From assembly GCA_021030915.1 (NCBI GenBank), contig JAGEMR010000107.1, forward strand, positions 38,196 to 102,195: DNA of 64,000 bases, in the 5' to 3' direction. The notes below the pieces were generated by a model. The model ran no database searches and was not told the DNA's origin. It saw nothing but the letters and a program-made list of their open reading frames with translations. Positions 25,881 to 37,028 of the stretch are shown here, in pieces. This DNA comes from Astrothelium macrocarpum. Lineage: Eukaryota > Ascomycota > Dothideomycetes > Trypetheliales > Trypetheliaceae. Each line of letters opens with the position of its first letter. Position 1 is the first letter of the stretch. Made by a program: the position numbers and the translations under genes.

Positions 25881-26527
25881 GAAGAGACTATATCCAGCTA
25901 TAAGGCAGAGCATTACTACCCTGTCAAAATTGGAATAGTGTTCAACAGCCGTTACCAGACGACTGGAAAACTCGGATGTGGCTCAGCATATACCGTCTAG
26001 CTCTATCAGGACCTTCAGGAACTGAACGGGTGTACGGCACTGAAAGTGTACACCAATCGCTCAAAAGCCCATTGTCATCTTTCGATACATGAAACTACAA
26101 CCTTTTGCGCTCGGAGCATCGAGGTTGTGACCATGGATGGAAGTTGCTCGAGGCTTTCAAGATTAAAAGGGCTTCACGGTGACCATATCTACCTTGTCCA
26201 TGAACCACTAGTTATTAGCTTTGACGAGATGGCGCCAGAACGCCATGTGGTGTGCTTTCGGCAACTCCCATGAAGGAGCTGTTCCGCTGGGTACTTTGGG
26301 GACTTGAGTCTCTACACATGGAAGCACATATGATCGATACAGGTGCAAGACCTCGGACTGCTTCTTCAGCACTTCTCAGCTGGAATCAACAAGTCCGAAA
26401 TGAGCTTGCGAAGCCATTCAGCGATTCAATCGACAGGGAGAGCTGGGCTGCAAGCTTGATGTCTCAATCCGCCGACAACATGTCTTCCATTATGGCTCTT
26501 ATCATCGGCACCCGTATCTCAAATTGA
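25881..26527 (+). pseudogene. Decayed SRPK-like protein kinase (N-lobe remnant)
   Basis: From 25881 one frame reads EETISSYKAEHYYPVKIG, then FNSRYQTTGKLGCGSAYTV, a stop at 25998-26000, then LY.DLQ, ALKVYTN and, further on, HGDHIYLVHEPL. These match the order in fungal SRPK kinases: YYPV..G..FNSRYQ, the Gly-rich loop KLG.GS.STVWLA, ALKVY, and LVHEPLG. The stop falls exactly where the family has Trp (TGG to TAG). Near 26250 the homology changes frame: ELFRWVLWGLESLHMEAHMIDT resembles the segment just before the catalytic HTD. Nothing recognisable follows, so the catalytic loop and C-lobe are absent. It cannot encode an active kinase. Confidence 0.75.
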
Positions 26528-28593
26528 TGTTCTGAAAGTCAAATTTAGGCTCATGCATTGGATTGGTAATGAGGTTCGTAGAAAAGCTTACATTGCCCCA
26601 AACAGTCGCTACGATTCGGAGGATTAGATAGTGGATTTTCTCCGCAACCTAACACACTTCTTATGCGATGTACTTTGTCTTGGACCTCTTGCGCGGACCA
26701 TCTCAGACCACTCCTTGATCTGCAATATCGGCATATTAAAGATTGATTCCACTCTTTAAGCCAACAATCCCGCATCAGATCGCTTCCAAACTCTACGCTG
26801 TCCACGTTAGGCTAACGTCACACTCGAAGCGGGCCTCAATATCGAGTGTGTTGACCAGTCGTCTATCTCTGGATTCCTTCAACATCACGCTAGCGGATTA
26901 GATAGAGCATAATGAAGGCACACATATATAATCGCCTCTTCTTCTCAGATGAATGGCCTGACAGAAAAGGATTTCGCGACCGTGACATAGTTGAATAGAT
27001 TCAGAAGATTAAAATTTAAAATTGAAGCCAACCGGAGGACGAGTGAGTGGTGCCTGAAAAGCAATTGAAACACTACCCTCAGTAAGTTGGAATCCTTTCG
27101 ATGCGGATTCTGTATCTTCAAGTCATTCTGCGGGGGAATTATAAGACAATCTTGAGACTTAGGCTTAGCTTAGCTGTTTCATTAGGTACTTAGACGGCTA
27201 CCCTGTTTATTACTACAAGAGCAAAGCGGTCGTTCAATAATATAATGCCATGTGGATTTTGGCGATCTTGATATAGTCCACGTCTGCCTTGCGCCTGTAG
27301 AAAATGTCTGCCTTGTCTGTTGCGCCTCAGGGCAGTGTCAAAAGATGAGCTTGAGAAATCGAAGAAAGCATGCGGCGCTAAACCCAAAGTTTATGTAACG
27401 ACTGGCAGTGCTTCGCACTCGGGCTCTTACACTATGATAATTCTTCATAGATTATCTAATATAATGTGCAATTAAAAGTCGTTCTTGAATCCGTTTCTCC
27501 CAATTAGTCATACTATATGAGCACATATCCAAAGAAAGCGTCGATTACAGGCTAGCTATCGGGCGCGCCTACCGTGGTTTGCGCCTAAATTTTGCACCAC
27601 GAGGGGCGAAGCTGAACCTGCAAACCGCTGTAGGCGGTGTAGGCCGGAAATTTCTTCGTTTCCCCCAATCTTTGAGGTATCCGCCCAGCATCTGAGCCTC
27701 AGAGATAAAAAAAATAAAAATAAAATAGATATACGTATCGTCGAAAAATTTTACGCTGTGCATCATAGACTCCCTCCGGCTTTTCGAGGTAGCTGTTTAT
27801 ATATTGTTGTCTTCGACGTTGAAGGTTTTGAGAATCCTTGAAATTTTTAGGATTGTTTTAGTCTTAGCGCCTTGTACTTTCTTCAATTTCTTAGGACCTT
27901 TTTTTACCCTTCCTTGCTGCGCCTCTCATCGTTTAGACTTATGCTTTTCAGATGGCCCGTTGCTCAGTTAGGTTTAGCGCTTTAAACTTCTTTCAATTTC
28001 TCAGGACCATTTTTTGCTGCGCCCCAGACTCAATTTTTTCAGGACCTTTTTGGGCTGACATGCTAAGGCGGACACGCCAAAGCAGATTTGCTAAACGAGA
28101 ATGTTTGAGGCTGAGCAAAAAAAAGGTCCTGAGAAATTGAAGAAAGTTTTAAATCGCTGTACCTAACTAAACAACGAGCCAACAGGAGCGTGGCTATCTC
28201 GCTATGATAGTCGAGGGTTGTGATGGAAAAAAGTTCGTAGAAATTTGGACAAAGCATAATGCGCCGAACCAAGCCCAGCTTAACCGCCGAAGATTTCGTG
28301 CCCAGATCTCTCGGGCTTCTTCATCTTATCCCTCAAAAGAACTACGGCAGGCTGTTGTACACAGTGGCTCATGACTCTTTTATTCCTTTCTTTTTTCTAA
28401 ACCCTGCATTTCCAAATCAAAAGCAATCTTATCCATTTAAGGGGGCTAATGCTACCGTCTGATAAACCGATACTCCAAAACGTCAGTGAAAGCCTTCGTT
28501 GCGTGTACGGACAAGAGACAAACCCGTGCTTTCTACCCGTAGTACGCTTTGGTTATTCCACAACAATCAGTTCCTGTGGGATTCAGCGAGTTA
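26528..28593. other. Gene-poor region with degenerate repeats
   Basis: No intact gene was seen. Between 27340 and 28190 are four diverged copies of a short repeat, listed separately. The region is AT-rich in parts (27690-27740, 27840-27910). Confidence 0.5.
27347..28183. repeat. Degenerate ~45-70 bp repeat family in direct and inverted orientation (MITE-like)
   Basis: Plus-oriented copies lie at 27851-27925 and 27955-28023, and minus-oriented copies at 28111-28183 and 27347-27391. The shared core is TAGCGC...CTTTCTTCAATTTCT(C/T)AGGACC, followed by T-rich sequence and TGCTGCGCC. The 27955-28023 and 28111-28183 copies form an inverted pair about 90 bp apart, similar over about 65 bp. This resembles remains of a small inverted-repeat element. 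No target-site duplication was identified. Confidence 0.55.
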
Positions 28594-31500
28594 TTACCAC
28601 ACTTGATTGAAATATCCATGACATACTCGAAGTTTTTGGAATTTTGATTTCGCATCTTCATCCTTGCCGTGAGCAAAGCCTCCACGAGCGAGCTTGAGTT
28701 TACGGAACTGTTTGTTCTGCACGTTCTAAAGACAGTTCAGTGTACGATAAGTCAAGGCATCGATTAATATACCTTCTCGACTGTTTTGTTCATGATATAG
28801 CGCACCACAGTGACGGGATGTTGCTGACCCAGTCTTATGACGCGCCCGATAGCTTGACTTTCAACCGAGGGATTCCACTGAGGCTCGAGGAGATGAACCC
28901 GATTAGCGACGGAAAGACTATTCAACCTGAATAAAGTTAGTATCGGTTTAAGAGACGGTCATGTCCAGAAGTAGTTTCACCCAACGGCACCCGTTCCCAG
29001 CGTCATGAGAAGGACTGAGACATTATTTTGCTCTCGGAACCGATCAAGAATCTCCTTACGCTTACTGAAAAGGAGAGATCCATCAACTCGGAGAAAGGGT
29101 ACGTTCTTGGCACCGAGCAAGTCGCCTACAATGTCCAGTGACTTCTTCCAGAAGGAGAAGACAATGCTGTTAAGAAATCAGCACACACACTTATGGCCAA
29201 AAAAGGGCGAACTAACGATTTCCCTTCTTTCCTGTGGGTCTGGATGTCCTGACAAAGAGCCAATACCTTGGATGGATACTGCTTGGGAGAGTTGACGGCT
29301 TTACCGTTCTCTGGCATAACAGAGCCCATGCTGTGCGCTGATTGACAAATAGGACATTGTGTGCACTTTTCAAAATCATGCCTCCATGAGGAAAAGCAAT
29401 CGGTACAGATTAGACGATGGCAAGCGGTTAAAAGGGCAGATTCATCGTTGTCAAACCTTGCTGCAGACGTAATGTCGCAACTGCAATAGTAGCAAACAGC
29501 CTGGCCACTTTGTTGAAGCAGACTCAATGCTTCTCCGGGGTCCGTAAAGCCTGAAGAGGAATAACCGGCAGACTCGTCGTAGACGCTACCATTGTTGCAG
29601 AATAGTCTCAGGCGAAGCAGGATTTCGAGGACATTTTGGTGCGCGTCCTTGGCCTTATGCCCACTTACGGCTAGATCAAGTGCTTCCTTACAGATACGCT
29701 CGATCCGCGTATATTCTACTCGCTCGCTCTGTGTAAAATCCAATGAATGGGTGAACGTGGTGGATTGAGCCATCGGGAGCACCGCTTTAGTTCGCCGTAG
29801 ACAGATTGAGTTCAATAAGGTTTGCAAATTCCGGTAATCTTTAACCGTGTTCTCCTTCTTAAGCTCTGTCGGTGCTATGATGTATCGTTTAAACCGCGCT
29901 GTATCTTCCAGTATCGGAATCTTTAGGAATTTGGTCAACGATCCTAGATCTTCGAGAGAATTTTGGATGGGCGTCCCAGTGAGAGCCCACCGTATGAAAG
30001 ATCGAAGAGAATTGACGGCCCTAAATTGCTTTGTAGAGGCGTTTCGGATGACGTGAGCTAGAAAGAGGGATTAGACATCGTAATGTCCAGAGAATCTCCC
30101 TCTGATAAACATACCTTCATCCAACACAACCCGATACCAATGGATGGAATGAAGAAGGCTACGATTTCGGAAAAAGTCGGCTGCAACCGATCCATATGTG
30201 GTGAAAATAATGTCGTGCTGCAATAAGAGCGGATACTCAATTTTTCGAGCTAGACCGTAATACTTGTAGTATTTTAGCGCCCCTGGTGAAACATGCCTAA
30301 CGCACGTCAGTGAAACCATTAAAAGAGTACCCTGATTCAAGCAACCCGAACCTATCGACTTCTTCGATCCAGCTTTCAATCAACACTAAATTCATGTTAG
30401 TTCATACTAGTATGACTTGCTGGGCACTGACGTGCTGACGGAACCACCACCAATGTCGATTTTGCTGCAATCACACCTTGACCTGAAGGCTCTGTTTTGG
30501 TCATAAGTCGCGCATAAGTGAGAGCTTGGTCTAACGACGCTACGATGGCGGATAGCATAGTCAAAGATTTACCGAGCCCCATTTCGTCGGCAATGATTCC
30601 GCCTATGCACTCATTTGCAGTCGAACTTCTCGCTCCGGTAATTACGTGTCGAAATCTGTTCATTATTAATATCAGTCGTTTTTCATGAGGAGAATGACCG
30701 GGAACAGGAACCATACACGAGTGGGCTTGTCTCAGCTTGATCGGTTTGTTGTTGCTCCCACAGAGACCGAGAGGCGATCTTGCAGGCCAATTCCCGTTGC
30801 GAAATGAAGTTTAAACCCTCTTTCTGATGACTAGGATTTCTTCAGTATGCGCATCTCTGGACAAAGAGGACATCTACCTTAGAAGAGCAGTCGATATCTG
30901 CGCAACGGCTGATGCTTGGAGTAGACCATCGTGACAGGCGAAAGTGTCAAGAATCCTATCGAAATCCAATTCGAAGTCGTCATCCTGAGCCACGTCTACC
31001 TCAGTTATAGGCACGTATTTCCTAATCAATGGAGTATCGTGTGTCGATAGTTCTATAGGTGTAACGCTCGGGAGGTCGAGGCATTGAGGATTCTCGTAGG
31101 AATAGCCTATCGGTACATAATCCGGGTCCTGTAAGAAGAGACCGCTCGCCGCGAATTTTGCCGCTACCACTTCAACCTGAGATCGGTATCCGAACACAAG
31201 AACGTCAATTGAGCAATATCGCGAATCTGTATTGCTTTGAGACACAATCGAGTGCGAGGACAAAAGGGACTGAACTGATCCCTCGAGCCTAATGGTGACC
31301 TCCTGGATGCAGGCAAAAGATCGAAACGATGACGTGTTCAAGACTGCTATAACGTCTCCAGAGAGCAAAATGACTTCGCAGCGATCCTTAGTAAATGATA
31401 GAAAGAGACTTGCAAAGTTTGCATCGAGTTGTGAGCCTGCGAGATGAGAAGACAGGGTGGTGGTAGATTCGAAAGCTTTACTCAAACGCACTTTAATATT

Positions 31501-31948
31501 AGGTATCTGCATTGGCCAGATTATTAGATATCCAAAACAAATTACAAGGCGCACATACTATGCCGAAGCAGACTTCTTCCGCTGTAGAGGCCGAACAGTT
31601 ATAGGGCTCTAGTAGGCTCGCATCAAAATCATCGGTCCAACCGCAATTGATAGTGTCGATGAATGCAACGCTGCCTGTGCCTTGTACGATGTCGGCATCA
31701 CAGCCCGCAGTAATTAGATCTAGATCAAGACTGACACCGTCACCTGCATGTAACTCGTTGAGCGAGCCCGTGAAATTAGAGTCTGTGTATTGAGACGTGT
31801 ATACATGGTTTTCGTCGACCGAACTTTCAGAGACTTTCGCGCGTTTGGACGGTGGATCGAGGCTCGTGCGCGTCGGCTCCGGTGGAGGAATTTTCTGACT
31901 GATGCTTGGACGAGGATTGGATGCATCCATCATCATCGACCTCGCCAT
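28594..31948 (-). CDS. SNF2-family DNA-dependent ATPase with embedded RING finger (Rad5/HLTF-like)
   Basis: Ten exons: 31948-31559, 31506-30878, 30830-30717, 30655-30432, 30385-30352, 30296-30115, 30057-29217, 29166-28981, 28926-28773, 28725-28594. They total 2,886 nt (961 residues) and all phases close. Motifs in order: Walker A DEMGLGKS at about 401-408; LVVVPS; YKYYGLARK; motif II DEAH at about 523-526, created by splicing; LTGTPIQNS; a C3HC4 RING (CYYC...CH..C..C...CPIC) at about 711-765; then helicase lobe 2 with IVFSFWKKS, GTGAVGLN and QAIGRVIRLGQ. A RING between the two lobes is the Rad5/HLTF/SHPRH layout, in which a nuclear translocase can also act as a ubiquitin ligase. The start ATG at 31948 is the first in frame. 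The donor of intron 5 is a weak GTTCGG. Divergent from the NLR gene, with 436 bp between start codons. Confidence 0.9.
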
Positions 31949-32384
31949 ATTGGATAATGGCTGTGCGATTGTGAGCAATAGAGCTGCGGAAGAGACTCTG
32001 TAGATCTTGACAACTTCGAGATCAATAGTCTGACCATGGCAACAACCCGTTCTAGCCGACTAAGGCTGTGAATATACCTAGGTACATTCGTTGATCAGAT
32101 AAAAGCTGTTGAGCAGCTTAATTCCAACATCGTGTCCATAGGGTCGGCAGGCTTCAACTTTTACCTTGCACCAGAACACGGCATCGCCCGTGTCAATATG
32201 CGTTATTGACTCGATAGATTTACATATTCTTCCAGCGTATCCTCTTGTCGGGCGTATCGTTTGCTGGCCTGCCAACGATCCGCTGAGGCTCCATGAGCGC
32301 GCAAGCAGCAGCACTGCACCTCGTCGCACCAATGGGTCTCCGAGCACACAGCCGCAATGAGTTATCTGATATTCCGGCCGTCAA
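31949..32384. promoter_or_regulatory. Shared intergenic region between divergent SNF2-RING and NLR genes
   Basis: Only 436 bp separate the two start codons, so both promoters must lie here or overlap. No TATA-like box or repeated operator was recognised. Short overlapping ORFs (32078-32347 minus, 32166-32360 plus) look like chance. Confidence 0.5.
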
Positions 32385-35300
32385 ATGCAAATGAAGACGC
32401 TTTGGATGTGCTTCGAACTCTTATCTCTCTCCATGGCAAACATTGCCCCTGTTCTTGTTTCGACATTCCAAAAATCATTGGCTGCATTCAAGGCAAATGC
32501 CGAGCTTACCCAGGCCGAATTGAAAGACTTTCAATTCACGACCTTGGATGATCTCAAGCATCAAATATCGATCATCCAAAACGAACAGCGCAAGATCAAG
32601 AACATGCTGTACTTGAAGCGTCTCGGGCCGTTCTTAGATACCATGGAACAGTACGGGAAAGTTATTGAAGTTTTTGTGAATGCGTCTGGTTTTCTAGCTT
32701 TCGTATGGGTACTTGAGGAGATCGTATACTGACGGCATTGTCGCCCGCTGACATGAAAAGGGCCCTATTGAGTTTCTGCTCATGGTGGCGAAGAATTACA
32801 CGGACGCTTTCAACGCCTTACTTGACGCTTACCTTGAGATTGGTGAGAACCTCCCACACTTTTCCCAATACGAGACACTGTTCCAAAGAAGTCCTCACAT
32901 GCAAGTTGTACTGTCTTATATCTACGAGGATATCCTAGCTTTCCACCAAGAAGCTCTCAGGCACTTCCGAAAAAGTAGTAGGTTAATTGCATCTGAGCAG
33001 GAAATTCACTTCGGCTGATTTGTGTTTAGCATTGAAAGAACTATTCCACGCAACATCGCGCTCTTTCAGCAACACTGTTACTCATCTCAGGAAACATCTA
33101 TACCGACATAAAAATCTCATTGAAGGACAAGCTACGATCTCTCAATTCGAAATGCTACAAGAGTGGCGCATACAGTCTCAGAGGCAATTTGAAGAACAGA
33201 ATTCTGCTGAACTTGATCGAAGACGACTGAGTGTGCTACAATGGCTTTGCCCTCTGGATGTGCAAGCTAGACATGAAGATGCTTCAAGAGCTCGGCATGG
33301 TAATAGTGGCCAGTGGCTTCTCAAGGAGCGTCGGTTTACTGAATGGTTCAGCTTTGATTATTGCGCTGAACCTTTGCTTTGGCTCAATGGCATTCCCGGG
33401 GCAGGTTTGTCATGTGCATTGATTCACCATTGGCATACTAATCAACCCAGGCAAAACGGTGCTTGCTTCGTTTATTATACAAAAATGTCGTGACTTTCCC
33501 AACTCAAGGATCTGTTTTTTTTACTGCCGACATACTGACGAACACCGCAATGGCTTCGTTAGCGTCGCAAGGGCAATGCTTGCTCAGCTTGTGAATGGGA
33601 ACGACAAACTTCTGGAATATCTGTACAAAGAAGCTATAAATAGCGGTGATGCGGTTCTTTCAAGAGCTACCTTGGCGAAAGCTTTGTTAGATACCGCACT
33701 GAAGACTTGTACTATGACGCAGAAAGTCTATATCATCATCGATGGAGTAGACGAATACAGTCGAGAAGACCGTAAGGAAATCAGTGTATGGTCCAAGGAG
33801 CAGGTCCGCAACATTCCTGCTGACAATCTTGGTACGCTGCGATGCCTTTTCATTAGCCAGGAGGATGGATGTGCTCGGAAAGACTTTTCCGACTGTTCCT
33901 CTATCAAGTTGACCCCCAAAAACACTCGTGATGACATTGAAGCATACTGTAAAATGTGGCAACAACGTATAGTCCAAAAATTCAAATATCTCGATCCGAA
34001 GGAGCAGAACATTGCCACAGTCATTACAGCAAGAGCTCAAGGTGTGTTGTATCACTCACGTATACCCATTCTACATGCTGATGACCTATAGGTATGTTTC
34101 TTTATGCAAGGCTAGTCGCATGGAATCTTCATGAGCAACCGAATAAAAAGCGGTTTCTGGAGGAGATCCGCCCAGATAGATTGCCTGATGGATTAGAGCA
34201 GGCGTAAGCAATAATTACCGCTTTCCGAACTTGTCTAACTCAAATAAGTTATGCCCGAATAATCGATCGAATAATTGGACCAACTGTTAACACCCAAGGT
34301 CGTAAGCACACTGCCCAGAGGCTGCTTGGTTGGCTGGTATGTTCGAAGCGCACTTTAAAGTAGCACGAGATACAGGGAGCCGTCACTATAGATCTTGAAG
34401 AAGGCAGCATGAGTCCCGATTCGTGGCTCGAAGAAGATTGCAAGGACCTATTGGCATCGCTCGTCGAGCGTAGTTCAGACGGTTTCGTGGAGCTCGTGCA
34501 TTTCACAGCCAAAAGGTACAGATTTCAGAGAGACTAAGGGCCCGGTTACTGACACGCTTAGGTATCTCATTGATAAAGGCCATGTTCGTGTACAAGAGGT
34601 AGAATTTGAATTGGCGCATCTCTGCCTAGCTTACCTTGGTTTTGAACAATTCACACGACAAAAATCACAGATTGAGATTCGAGCCGCCTTGTGCCGAGGA
34701 GATTATGCTTTTGCAGACTACGCCTCGTGCTTCTGGGCCCTTCATCTGGTCGCTGCCCTAAATGATGAGTCTAAACTTCCTTCGCGTAGCTCGGAAGACT
34801 TGATCGAAGCTTTGGACGTGTTCTTGGGGGTTCATTGGGCTTCGCCGAACAAAATGCTCACAGTGTCGAAAACCATGGAAAACAATCTTATGGCACTAGC
34901 TCACTCCGATATTTATGATAGTATTTGTCAAGCTGTCGTCTCTACCAAGAATCAACTGTTGCCGACTGGGAGAGAACCATCGGAAGACAAAGTGTTGTAT
35001 CTCGCTGAGGTTATACAAGCAACGCGGGCGGAATTGGAGGCTATGGTATCGTCGCCAGACATAACGTCAACACAGAAAGACAATATTACGCGATTTTACG
35101 GCTCAAATCTGTACAAGTGTCGGCGGATGAATTGCCAGTTTTACTCAAGAGGCTTTGTCACACAACCACAACGGGAGCATCACATCGCCAAGCATACTAG
35201 ATCATTCCTCTGTACGGAAGAAGGCTGTCCACAAGCCGTGATAGGTTGTGTGACCGCCAAAGAGCTCCAAGAACACAAGCAAGAATGCCATGGCACGATG

Positions 35301-35960
35301 GACCCGGAATATCCGGAAGAAGAATCAGAACCAGGCGCCGATGCACACCAGAAGCAAAAAAATCCAGCAACATTTCAATGCAACTTGTGCCTCAGACGAT
35401 TTACACGAGCGTATAACCTGCGCTCGCATCTGCATACTCACACAGATGAGAAACCTTTCTTCTGTAATGTGTGCGGGAAAGCTTTTAGAAGGCGAAATGA
35501 TCGAAAGCGTCACGAAGACCTTCATTCGGGCGAAAGAAAATTTGTGTGTCACGGTACGCTCAAGGATGGCCACCAATGGGGATGCGGACGGCGTTTCGTA
35601 CGTGCTGATGCTATGAGAAAACATTTCAGATCTGAAGCTGGCCGCGTTTGCATCCAGCCGCTACTAATGGAGGTAGCACAATTGAGAGCTGAGGGGGTGA
35701 ATCATAATCAGCCGTCAACGATAGGACAGACGTCGCATGAGGCCGATTATACAACCGATGGGGATCATATATCCAGCCTTGTCGACCCTCTAAGACCTCA
35801 ACTTTCGCCTCGGTCCGCCAGTGCTGATCCCACCAGACCGGAACCTTTTCCAGAATCCCTAGTCGACCAGTATCCAGCTCTTGCACACATGAAGTGGGAC
35901 AACCTATTGCAAGAAAATGCCGCGGAAAGCGAAGCTGACGACGTGATCTCCGACTCTTGA
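32385..35960 (+). pseudogene. NACHT/STAND (NLR-type) protein with C-terminal C2H2 zinc fingers, interrupted by one in-frame TAG
   Basis: Exons: 32385-32708, 32761-32977, 33030-33404, 33451-34041, 34092-34203, 34249-34515, 34562-35960. All phases close: 1,094 codons with one internal stop, TAG 34361-34363 (codon 578). A downstream in-frame ATG at 32433 is an alternative start. The N-terminal helical domain (TTLDDLK, KVIEVFVN, GPIEFLLMVA, IYEDILAFH) resembles the DUF7708-type domain of fungal NACHT proteins. The P-loop NGIPGAGKT (about 299-307) is made by splicing across 33405-33450. A Walker B-like IIIDGVDE follows near 400. The C-terminus has five C2H2-like fingers: two degenerate (about 812-878) and three good ones (about 899-985; for example CNLC...H.H and CNVC...H). 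The TAG lies in LK*HEIQGA where relatives have Trp, so it is probably TGG to TAG. The product would lose all zinc fingers. It may be a recent null allele. Confidence 0.8.
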
Positions 35961-36104
35961 GAAAGGACCGCCGAACTGCAATCTAGTCGTTCAAGTCCAT
36001 AATGCACATACGGCGTATTTTCCGTCAGTTTCAACATCTATGAGAGAGCCAGGATACGACAGTTTCAATTGGAACGGCTTCTATATAGCTTCTTGCTTGG
36101 AGAA

Positions 36105-36440
36105 CTATGGCTTGAATGTCCTTAAAATTGTTTCCGCGAGTAATCGATACAGTTCTTTTTTATCAAGCGCACCGTTACGTATCCACTGTGCAGTCTCTTT
36201 GGGTGTCTTCCAAAAATGAATGTTTTCGATAATTGGTAGAAGAATCCCGAAACAATACCCGGGCTTGGATTCAGCCTGATTCCGTTTCGGAAATTGAAAC
36301 AGTACATCATAAATCTTGCAATCCACACTATTTTAGACAAAAATAGAGACAACACCCCACGTCTGTGCCGTTCAGCAAGCCTCACCAAGCCAGTCCCGCA
36401 GTTCCAGCAGACCAGGTTTTATCACTAATTTGTAAGTCAT
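36105..36440 (-). other. Coding-like remnant of unknown family
   Basis: On the minus strand, MTYKLVIKPGLLELRDWL (ATG 36440) runs into a good donor, GTGAGG at 36385. About 55 nt on, after an AAATAG acceptor-like site, a protein-like frame reads PKRNQAESKPGYCFGILLPI, then WKTPKETAQWIRNGALDKKE, to a stop at 36105. The phases do not match (off by one), so either the splice choice is wrong or the gene has a frameshift. No family is recognised. Confidence 0.3.
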
Positions 36441-37028
36441 TTCGGGTGGTCGGAACGTCGTTTCCGACAAGGAAAAGGAAGCAAGAAATAGGTCGTCGGC
36501 TTGAGATGTGACACACAATCACCAGCTGGTGCAATTAGAAATGTCACAGGCTGCAAGAGGAATAATTTACTCAAGACCTGTTGGTGAGGCCCTCAACATT
36601 AATACATCGCACCATTTCCGCGAGCGTTGTTCAAATGAGACGTCTTTCCCAATGACCCGGAATGTTATCAAGAATCTCTCGGAGAGATGTTTGGTGAATT
36701 ATTGGGCACTCCTCCGGCCCGTGATATTTCTTATTGCAACTGGTGGAGTCTAGAATAACCATAGGGAATGTGCAAATCGTGATTGATCAATATTAAGCAT
36801 ACTCAGCTTTCTAGTGTTTGCTTCATAAATGTGCTATCGGTACAAGCATAAGATTCACACTAGTCTAGAAGTTCAATAAATAAAAAACGGGAGACCATGC
36901 AACCGATCCATGCCCAATTTACCAAATCTCCTTCTAGCCAGTTCGCCATTCGCGCTGGTGCACCCAATTAATGCATTACCTGACTCTCGCAGATTCGAGA
37001 ATTTAGCTTTGAATGTAATGGCTGAGAG
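36441..37028. other. Intergenic region
   Basis: No supportable gene. It probably includes the 3' UTR of the glutamate dehydrogenase gene to its right. Confidence 0.5.

Noticed and set aside
34338..34363. Intron of 26 nt (GTATGT...GTAG) that would remove the TAG in the NLR gene in frame
   Set aside because: Too short for a spliceosomal intron in this genome (others are at least 45 nt) and it would delete conserved residues. A Trp codon change explains the stop better.
34302..34363. 62-nt intron alternative (donor GTAAGC) across the NLR TAG
   Set aside because: It changes the frame downstream of the junction, away from the conserved HEIQGA reading.
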